Source: Clostridia bacterium (lineage in GTDB: Bacteria > Bacillota > Clostridia > Oscillospirales > CAG-272). Taken from it: a stretch of DNA of 8,996 nt. Shown piece after piece: positions 1 through 5,177 of the stretch (its first letter is position 1; every line of letters begins with the position of its first letter). The position numbers and the translations under genes were made by a program. Location: positions 1 through 8,996 of the forward strand of contig JAFVRI010000049.1 of assembly GCA_017504335.1 (NCBI GenBank), given 5' to 3'. The notes below the pieces were generated by a model. It was given only the letters and a program-made list of their open reading frames with translations. It searched no databases and was not told the origin of the DNA.

Positions 1-574
1 CCTCACGGAAGGAGGTCTCCAGAATACCTGCTCTACCTGCGCCGATTCCGCATGCGTATGCCAGTGCGTAATCCTTTGCCTTACCCGTGTAATCCTGGTG
101 AACGGCGATCAGGCTGGGAACACCCTTGCCCTCTTGGTACTGGCTTCTTACGGTATGACCGGGTCCCTTGGGAGCAACCATGATCACGTCGATGTTCTTA
201 GCAGGCTGAATGAAGTTAAAGTGGATGTTGAAGCCGTGAGCGAACATCAGCACGTCGCCGTCCTTCATGTGAGGAGCAACCTGCTTGTTGTAGATGTCAG
301 CAGCCAGCTCATCGGGAACCAGCATCATCACCAGATCTGCAGCCTTTGCGGCATCCTCAACCTCCATTACCTGAAAATTGGGATGGGTTGCTGCAAACTC
401 AGCAGCCTTATTCCAGTGACCGCTTCCCCTTCTCAGACCAACCACAACATTCACACCGCTCTCAGCGAGGTTCATGGAATGTGCGTGACCCTGGCTTCCA
501 AAACCGATAACGGCAACCGTCTTTCCATCCAACAGACCGATATTGCAATCGGTATCATAATACTTGGTAATCAT
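1..574 (-). CDS. ilvC: Ketol-acid reductoisomerase, N-terminal part (runs off the window)
   Basis: This enzyme converts 2-acetolactate or 2-aceto-2-hydroxybutanoate into the dihydroxy acid, using NAD(P)H and Mg2+, in the cytoplasmic Val/Leu/Ile pathway. I translated 191 codons from an ATG at 572-574 ([20 protein letters not shown]). The Rossmann motif GFGSQGH is at residues 24-30, followed by the class I cofactor loop GLRRGSGHW (46-54). R48 and S51 in that loop are the kind of residues that usually bind the NADPH phosphate, so NADPH use is inferred. The family blocks AHGFNIHF (112-119) and [12 protein letters not shown] (132-143) are intact. The helical C-terminal domain with the metal ligands lies outside the window. 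The start has an AAGGAG-type ribosome site (585-590) about 10 nt upstream and lies 41 nt after ilvN. It is the third visible gene of the T-box-controlled ilvBNC operon. Confidence 0.96.
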   Translation of the reverse strand, partial: MITKYYDTDCNIGLLDGKTVAVIGFGSQGHAHSMNLAESGVNVVVGLRRGSGHWNKAAEFAATHPNFQVMEVEDAAKAADLVMMLVPDELAADIYNKQVAPHMKDGDVLMFAHGFNIHFNFIQPAKNIDVIMVAPKGPGHTVRSQYQEGKGVPSLIAVHQDYTGKAKDYALAYACGIGAGRAGILETSFRE

Positions 575-615
575 TTTTTCTTTTCTCCTTTTATATTTTG
601 TAAAATTGGATTCTG

Positions 616-1113
616 TTAGTTGATATCGTAGGCAACTTTGCCCTGCTCCATGGCGATAGCACCGGAACGACACATCTCCATTTTTTCAAAGCTTCTTGTA
701 GCATCCAGAAAATCGTCGATCAGCGAGGAAGCAGCGGACAATTCCGCAACCATGCATCCGCTGGTTACATCGATAACTCTCGCGCCAAAATCGTCAATGA
801 CCTTTTTCAGCGCATCCACATCCGCATGCTCGGTATTGAACTTCACCAGAAGCAACTCTCGGATCAAGCTGAACGAAGGCTCCACGGAAAAGATCATTTT
901 GGTCTCTACCAGCTTTGCGGTCTGCTTGAGGATCTGGCTAAAGGTCTTTTGATCACCTGTTGCCATAATGGTAATACGGGAGATCTTGGGATTTTCCGTA
1001 GAGGAAACCGTCAAGGAGTCGATATTAAATCCTCTCTGCATGAACAACGAGGAAACTCTTGCAAGTACACCCGCATTGTTTTCAACGAGAATGACCATAC
1101 ACTGTTTTTTCAT
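616..1113 (-). CDS. ilvN: Acetolactate synthase small (regulatory) subunit
   Basis: This is the regulatory subunit of acetohydroxyacid synthase; in the family it binds the large subunit, raises its activity and carries valine feedback inhibition. At 165 residues it is a normal IlvN/IlvH length. An N-terminal ACT domain spans about residues 5-77, with the effector-site block [10 protein letters not shown] (11-20) and [14 protein letters not shown] (27-40). The second, IlvN-type C-terminal domain (about 82-160) carries RELLLVKF and ends with the [11 protein letters not shown] block (148-158). The Shine-Dalgarno AAGGAG (complement of 1121-1126) overlaps the ilvB stop codon, and only 11 nt separate the genes. 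Translational coupling and near-equal subunit synthesis are therefore likely. The symbol ilvH would serve equally well. Confidence 0.96.
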   Translation of the reverse strand: MKKQCMVILVENNAGVLARVSSLFMQRGFNIDSLTVSSTENPKISRITIMATGDQKTFSQILKQTAKLVETKMIFSVEPSFSLIRELLLVKFNTEHADVDALKKVIDDFGARVIDVTSGCMVAELSAASSLIDDFLDATRSFEKMEMCRSGAIAMEQGKVAYDIN

Positions 1114-1124
1114 GTCGCGCCTCC

Positions 1125-2786
1125 TTAATTGAACACCGTATCGTGAACGGTTCCGCCGGAAGGAATCATGGGAAGAACCTTTTCCTCTCGGTCAATCACA
1201 CATTCGATCCATACGGGGCCATCCGCTTTCATAGCCTTTTCCATTGCTTCTCTGAACTCGGCGGGTGTTGTACAACGGTATCCCTTTCCGCCAAATGCCT
1301 CGGCTACCTTTACATAGTCGGTCACACGCTCGGGCTCACTGGAGGAGAAGCGACGTCCGTAGAACTGTCCCTGCCACTGACGAACCATACCGAGAACCGC
1401 ATTGTTCAGGATGACCGTGATCACGGGGATCTTATAGCTGACAGCGGTACAAAGCTCGTTCATGTTCATGTGAAGAGATCCGTCCGAGGTAAAATGAATG
1501 ACGGGATGCTCGGGCTTTGCGATTTTGGCACCAATCGCGGAACCATATCCGTAGCCCATGGTTCCAAGACCGCCGCTGGTGAGGAAGTTGTTGGGCTTTA
1601 CGTGACGGAGATATTGAGCAGCCCACATCTGGTGCTGACCTACATCGGTTACGTAAATGGCATCCTCGCCTGCCTTCTCGCAGGCAATTCCAATCACCTG
1701 ATGGGGCTTGAGTACCGTTTCGCTGTCCACGGGACGGTAATCGTCCTGCTTCCATCCGTCGATCTGCGCAAACCATGCGCTGTGATCAGCAGGCTTTACG
1801 TACTTCATCAATTCGTTGAGAACCGCCTTTACATCCCCGACAATGCTATAATCTGCAATGATGTTCTTGTTGATCTCTCCCGAATCGATATCGATATGTA
1901 CGATCTTTGCGTTATGTCCGAATTTTGTGGTATTCAAAGCAACACGGTCACTGAATCTGGTTCCGATAGCAATCATCACATCGGCACGGTTTGCGGCACA
2001 GTTTGCGGAATAGCATCCGTGCATACCGAGAAGTCCGAGATTCTGTCTCTCACCGTAGGACAGAGCGCCTGCCGCCATCAAGGTGTATGCCGCGGGGATA
2101 TCCGCGGTTAGGAGCAGCTTGCGAAGCTCCTCCGATGCCCCCGACAAACGAACACCGCCTCCAAAGTAAACGAAGGGACGCTCGGCACGGTTAATCAGAT
2201 CGGCAATTTCCTGCACGTTTCCGTCCACTGTATCGGGAAGAATCCGAGGCTCAGGTGTCGCTGCGGGAACGTAGGTCGTCTGATTGGCGGTTACATCCTT
2301 GGGGATATCCACCAAAACTGGACCGGGACGTCCGCTTGCCGCAATCCGAAACGCGGATCTGAGAATATCCGCCAGATCCTCCACCTTCCGAACCACGAAG
2401 TTGTGCTTGGTGATCGGCATGGTGATTCCGGCAATATAGACCTCCTGGAAGCTGTCGCATCCAATCAGAGGAGTGGGAACGTTTCCTGTAATCGCCACCA
2501 TAGGAACACTGTCCATATATGCCGTTGCGATACCCGTAACCAGGTTCGTAGCACCGGGACCGCTGGTTGCGATTACAACACCGGTCTTTCCGGTAGATCT
2601 TGCATATCCGTCTGCTGCATGAGCGGCTCCCTGCTCATGAGCCGTCATCACGTGACGGATTCGGTCGCTGTATTTATAAAGTGCGTCGTAAATGTTCAGA
2701 ACCGAGCCACCAGGATATCCGAATACGGTATCCACGCCCTGCTCTAAAAGAACATTCACGAGAATTTCAGAGCCGTTCAAAATCAT
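1125..2786 (-). CDS. ilvB: Acetolactate synthase large (catalytic) subunit
   Basis: This ThDP- and FAD-dependent enzyme condenses pyruvate with pyruvate (Val/Leu branch) or with 2-oxobutanoate (Ile branch). At 553 residues it has the usual length. The PYR domain (about 1-165) has GYPGG (23-27) and the catalytic glutamate E51 in AHEQGAAHAADGYAR. The central FAD-associated domain spans about 190-325 (IGTRFSDR, 274-281). The PP domain (about 360-535) has the ThDP/Mg motif as S434-D435-G436 with N461-N462 following, then GMVRQWQ (466-472) containing W471, a known herbicide-contact position in the family. The first Gly of the usual GDG triplet is replaced by Ser, which is unusual. Adjacent ilvN supports the biosynthetic enzyme rather than the catabolic acetoin type. 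The start has GGAGG about 7 nt upstream and lies 34 nt after the T-box terminator U-tract. Confidence 0.96.
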   Translation of the reverse strand: MILNGSEILVNVLLEQGVDTVFGYPGGSVLNIYDALYKYSDRIRHVMTAHEQGAAHAADGYARSTGKTGVVIATSGPGATNLVTGIATAYMDSVPMVAITGNVPTPLIGCDSFQEVYIAGITMPITKHNFVVRKVEDLADILRSAFRIAASGRPGPVLVDIPKDVTANQTTYVPAATPEPRILPDTVDGNVQEIADLINRAERPFVYFGGGVRLSGASEELRKLLLTADIPAAYTLMAAGALSYGERQNLGLLGMHGCYSANCAANRADVMIAIGTRFSDRVALNTTKFGHNAKIVHIDIDSGEINKNIIADYSIVGDVKAVLNELMKYVKPADHSAWFAQIDGWKQDDYRPVDSETVLKPHQVIGIACEKAGEDAIYVTDVGQHQMWAAQYLRHVKPNNFLTSGGLGTMGYGYGSAIGAKIAKPEHPVIHFTSDGSLHMNMNELCTAVSYKIPVITVILNNAVLGMVRQWQGQFYGRRFSSSEPERVTDYVKVAEAFGGKGYRCTTPAEFREAMEKAMKADGPVWIECVIDREEKVLPMIPSGGTVHDTVFN

Positions 2787-2820
2787 GATTTACCTCCGTT
2801 TTATAACATCCTTTTTGAAT

Positions 2821-2861
2821 ATAAAAAGACCCTTATCTCTCAATTCAAAGAGACAAAGGTC
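2821..2861 (-). terminator. Regulated intrinsic terminator of the ilvB T-box
   Basis: The minus-strand stem GACCTTTGTCTCT pairs with AGAGATAAGGGTC (2828-2861), about 13 bp including two G-U pairs, with an 8-nt loop. A TTTTTAT tract follows at 2821-2827. The 5' arm contains the CUUUGUCUCUU that the antiterminator needs, so the two folds exclude each other. Confidence 0.93.
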
Positions 2862-3104
2862 ATATACACTCTGCGGTACCACTCTTATTGCTGACATTCG
2901 ATCAGCCCCTCATGCTTCACCCATCAGTAAAGCCGTCTCTGATAACGGTGACACTCCGTCCGCATCTACGCAACTCCGAAAAAGAGCCTTCAAGCGGAAG
3001 CTCGGGGAGGAGATTCATATGCCAGCGTTACCGATTTCCATCAACCATCGGCTTTCTGTATGCGCCCATCATACTACTAATTCCCTTTATCGCTTTTACA
3101 TTTG
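2821..3104 (-). ncRNA. T-box riboswitch leader of the ilvBNC operon
   Basis: This is a tRNA-sensing leader: uncharged cognate tRNA pairs with a specifier codon and with the T-box bulge, stabilising an antiterminator. Stem I closes with AAGCG (3091-3095) and CGCTT (2992-2996). It has an AGTA specifier-loop motif (3075-3078) and the elbow-binding apical region at 3030-3059 (AGAAAGCCGATGGTTGATGG). The 14-mer AAGAGTGGTACCGC at 2873-2886 is the T-box core; its UGGU bulge would pair with a tRNA ending ACCA. A small hairpin at 2890-2906 (GCTGA/TCAGC) fits stem III. The antiterminator pairs AAGAG and GCAGAG with CUUUGU and CUCUU. The specifier lies at 3010-3014 in GAATCTCC and can be read as ATC (Ile, aligned from the 5' side) or CTC (Leu, aligned from the 3' side). 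I cannot decide between them. Confidence 0.93.
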
Positions 3105-3109
3105 CAGAT

Positions 3110-3138
3110 ATTTTACCACGAAACCATGCCTTTGTCAA
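3110..3138 (-). promoter_or_regulatory. Sigma-A-type promoter of ilvBNC
   Basis: On the minus strand, TTGACA (3133-3138) and TAAAAT (3110-3115) are separated by exactly 17 bp. The predicted transcription start is near 3103, just upstream of T-box stem I. Both hexamers match or nearly match consensus, so control is probably exerted mostly at the leader rather than at initiation. Confidence 0.88.
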
Positions 3139-3143
3139 GTGTT

Positions 3144-3161
3144 TTTACAATTTTTTGTAAA
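3144..3161. repeat. Short inverted repeat upstream of the ilvB -35 box
   Basis: TTTACAA and TTGTAAA form a perfect 7-bp palindrome around a TTTT spacer, ending 5 bp before the -35 hexamer. It could be an operator, a fragment of the ridA terminator region, or chance in an A/T-rich stretch. No T-run follows it on the minus strand, so it is not an evident terminator in that direction. Confidence 0.35.
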
Positions 3162-3172
3162 GAATATAAAAA

Positions 3173-3197
3173 GTTAATAAAAACATTAAGAAATGTT
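3173..3197 (-). terminator. Possible weak terminator after ridA
   Basis: Six nucleotides after the ridA stop, the minus strand reads AACATT, UCUU, AAUGUU (3182-3197), a 6-bp A/U-rich hairpin, followed by TTTATTAAC. The stem is weak, so termination may be incomplete and ilvA-ridA transcripts could enter the ilvB leader. Confidence 0.4.
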
Positions 3198-3202
3198 CAT
3201 TT

Positions 3203-3577
3203 TTAGCCGATTTCGGCGATTACCTCTACTTCAACCAATACATTTTTGGGAAGGCTTTTTGCCGCCACGCAGGAGCGAGCGGGCTTGCCCGTGAAGTAGG
3301 ATCCGTAAACTCCGTTGAATGCGGCAAAATCTCCCATGTCTGCCAAGAAGCACGTAGTCTTTACAACTCGGTCCAAGGAGCTTCCCGCCTCTTTCAGAAT
3401 AGCGGAGAGGTTACGGCATACCTGCTCGGTCTGCTCTTCAATGGTTACCGCGTGAATTTGTCCGTCCGCGGGATCGATGGCGATCTGTCCCGACGTAAAC
3501 AGCAGATTTCCCGTTTTGATTGCCTGTGTGTAGGGTCCGATCGCTTCGGGGGCATTTTTTGTATATACTTTTTCCAT
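3203..3577 (-). CDS. ridA: RidA family 2-iminobutanoate/2-iminopropanoate deaminase
   Basis: RidA hydrolyses the reactive enamine/imine products released by PLP enzymes such as threonine/serine dehydratase, giving 2-oxobutanoate or pyruvate plus ammonia and protecting other PLP enzymes. At 124 residues it is typical of the family, which forms trimers. The signature IGPYTQAI (13-20), TSGQIAIDP (28-36) and the C-terminal PARSCVAAKSLPKNVLVEVEVIA block (99-121) are present. By alignment to E. coli RidA from memory, R101 corresponds to catalytic R105 and E116 to E120. The ATG has AAAGGAAG about 8 nt upstream. The gene follows ilvA by 31 nt and is probably cotranscribed under the same Ile T-box, matching the enzyme that makes its substrate. 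Confidence 0.95.
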   Translation of the reverse strand: MEKVYTKNAPEAIGPYTQAIKTGNLLFTSGQIAIDPADGQIHAVTIEEQTEQVCRNLSAILKEAGSSLDRVVKTTCFLADMGDFAAFNGVYGSYFTGKPARSCVAAKSLPKNVLVEVEVIAEIG

Positions 3578-3608
3578 GATGAATCTTCCTTTCTAAAATT
3601 AAGATCTG

Positions 3609-4805
3609 TTATACGAGATGAAATCCCGCTTCGGTCAATGCCGCGGTAATGCTTTCAATATGCTCATAGTTCTTGGTTTCCAGAACGATGCGCAGGAAGC
3701 ATCCGTTGATATCGGTGGTTTCACTGGCACGCTCGTGGTGTACCGAAACCACGTTGCCGCCAAGGGCTGCGATGATCTCGGATACGTCGCGAAGCTGTCC
3801 GGGTTTATCCATCAACTCAATGCAGAGATTGCATCTTCTTCCCGACTTCAAAAGACCTCTCTCCATGACACGGGAAAGAATGGTAACGTCAATATTACCG
3901 CCCGAAACCACGCACGCCACGTTCTTTCCTTCCAGCGGAAGTTTATCGAACATAACTGCCGCAACAGCCACGGCTCCCGCACCTTCGGCAATGGTCTTGT
4001 GCTGCTCGACCATTGCAAGAATTGCGGAAGAAATCTCATCCTCAGTCACTGTAACGATCTCATCCACATACTCTGAGCAGAAACGGAAGGTATTCTGCCC
4101 CGGCTCCTTGACGGCAATACCGTCCGCAATGGTCGATACCGACTGCAACCGCTCGATCTTACCGTCCTTAACGGAATTCATCATACTGGGAGCTCCCGCT
4201 GCCTCTACACCGTACACCTTGATGTGAGGATTCAGATGCTTGATGGCGTAGGCAATACCGGAAATCAGGCCGCCTCCTCCGATGGGAACGACCACGGCAT
4301 CCAGATCGCTTCTCTGATTCAAAAGCTCAAGACCGATGGTTCCTTGACCCGCGATTACGTTTTCATCATCAAAGGGGTGCACAAAGGTATAGCCCTTCTC
4401 GTCACGGAGCTTCAACGCATGATTGTAGGCATCATCGTACACACCCTTGACCATGACGACCTCGGCACCGTAACTTTTGGTTGCCTCCACCTTGGAGATG
4501 GGCGCGCCCTCGGGCAGACAAATGATGGAGGGAATGCCGTACTTCGCTGCCGCAAGCGCTACACCCTGCGCATGATTTCCTGCCGAGCAAGCGATCACAC
4601 CGCGGGATTTTTCCTCCTCGATCAGCTGCGAGATCATATATCCCGCGCCTCTCACCTTAAAGGAGCCGGTCAGCTGAAGATTTTCGGTTTTCAGATACAC
4701 ATTCTTACATTTGGGATTGATCTTAGGCGCGGGAATCAATTCGGTTTCACGAACCACGTTTTTCAACACAAATGCCGCGTGATAAATTTTGTCAAGAGTC
4801 AACAT
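3609..4805 (-). CDS. ilvA: Threonine dehydratase (ammonia-lyase) with one C-terminal ACT domain
   Basis: This PLP enzyme deaminates threonine to 2-oxobutanoate, the committed step to isoleucine, and usually also acts on serine. The PLP fold-type II catalytic domain spans about 1-320. The Schiff-base lysine is K50 in TGSFKVRGA, SAGNHAQG is at 74-81, the phosphate-binding GGGGL is at 176-180, and SGGNID (301-306) precedes the linker. A single ACT domain follows (about 325-398, from CNLCIELMDKPGQL). The 398-residue length matches the short clostridial form: longer than ACT-less TdcB, shorter than E. coli IlvA with its two ACT-like modules. An Ile-type T-box upstream argues for a biosynthetic role. 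The ATG at 4803-4805 has AGAGGA about 7 nt upstream. Confidence 0.95.
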   Translation of the reverse strand: MLTLDKIYHAAFVLKNVVRETELIPAPKINPKCKNVYLKTENLQLTGSFKVRGAGYMISQLIEEEKSRGVIACSAGNHAQGVALAAAKYGIPSIICLPEGAPISKVEATKSYGAEVVMVKGVYDDAYNHALKLRDEKGYTFVHPFDDENVIAGQGTIGLELLNQRSDLDAVVVPIGGGGLISGIAYAIKHLNPHIKVYGVEAAGAPSMMNSVKDGKIERLQSVSTIADGIAVKEPGQNTFRFCSEYVDEIVTVTEDEISSAILAMVEQHKTIAEGAGAVAVAAVMFDKLPLEGKNVACVVSGGNIDVTILSRVMERGLLKSGRRCNLCIELMDKPGQLRDVSEIIAALGGNVVSVHHERASETTDINGCFLRIVLETKNYEHIESITAALTEAGFHLV

Positions 4806-4841
4806 TCTACTATCCTCTTTTCTCTATATTCTTGATGGAGT

Positions 4842-4881
4842 ATAAAAACAGCCTTCGTCTCAGTTCAAAGAGACGAAGGCT
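4842..4881 (-). terminator. Regulated intrinsic terminator of the ilvA T-box
   Basis: AGCCTTCGTCTC pairs with GAGACGAAGGCT (4850-4881), a perfect 12-bp stem with an 8-nt loop, followed on the minus strand by GTTTTTAT. Its 5' arm supplies the strand used by the antiterminator, so the folds are mutually exclusive. Confidence 0.95.
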
Positions 4882-5100
4882 TTGCTTCGCGGTACCACTC
4901 TTTTTGTTCCTTCCCTCGGAAGAAACCGCTCATGTACATACATACATTATTCTTTAACGCAGAAATACGTGCTGTTCTACCTGAAAAATTCTCTCGACAG
5001 CATGCTCAAGGGTGATTTAGCAGAAAAGCGCCTACTGTTTCGCACCGACCAACAGCTCTCTGTGAGGCGAAAAATCCTACCGCTCCCTATCATTGCAAGT
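4842..5100 (-). ncRNA. T-box riboswitch leader of ilvA-ridA (Ile specifier likely)
   Basis: The stem I apical region at 5034-5063 is very close to the T-box consensus (ACAGAGAGCTGTTGGTCGGT on the minus strand). The 3' side of the specifier loop reads AAATCACCC, with ATC (Ile) at 5014-5016 and CCC (5010-5012) able to pair with GGG (5085-5087). The 5' side has GGTA where AGTA is usual. A stem II hairpin pairs 4997-5002 with 4970-4975 (ACAGCA/TGCTGT as read on the + strand). A stem III hairpin of about 8 bp follows (TTTCTTCC/GGAAGGAA). The T-box AAGAGTGGTACCGCGAAG is at 4885-4902. The antiterminator is textbook: AAAGAG, bulge UGGUACC, GCGAAG, loop, CUUCGU, CUCUUU. Ile specificity fits the ilvA target. 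Confidence 0.94.
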
Positions 5101-5106
5101 ACCATA

Positions 5107-5135
5107 ATCATACACTTTTTTTCAAAAAATGTCAA
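5107..5135 (-). promoter_or_regulatory. Sigma-A-type promoter of ilvA-ridA
   Basis: The minus strand has TTGACA (5130-5135), a 17-bp A/T-rich spacer and TATGAT (5107-5112). The predicted start is near A5100. The -35 box lies only about 43 bp after the helicase stop codon, with no clear terminator between them. Confidence 0.88.
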
Positions 5136-5177
5136 TAGTCATTTTCAACAAGAAAAGAATGCTTGCCTATTTCGATT

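Noticed and set aside
98..619. A 173-codon plus-strand open frame at the left edge
   Set aside because: It lies antisense to ilvC, whose minus-strand translation gives clear KARI motifs.
1143..2111. A 322-codon open frame on the plus strand opposite ilvB
   Set aside because: It is fully antisense to a conserved catalytic gene and has no recognisable domain, so it is a shadow frame.
3028..3072. A 14-codon open frame inside the ilvB leader, considered as an attenuator leader peptide
   Set aside because: It contains only one Val and no Ile or Leu, has no good ribosome site, and overlaps conserved T-box stem I elements. The T-box explains the leader fully.
2888..3177. Open frames of 90 and 161 codons on the plus strand through the ilvB leader
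   Set aside because: They cross a structured T-box RNA and a promoter read on the other strand and show no domain.
3609..4805. Catabolic threonine dehydratase (tdcB) or serine dehydratase
   Set aside because: The C-terminal ACT domain, the upstream T-box with an Ile-type specifier and the adjacent ilvBNC operon favour a biosynthetic ilvA. Side activity on serine is still likely.
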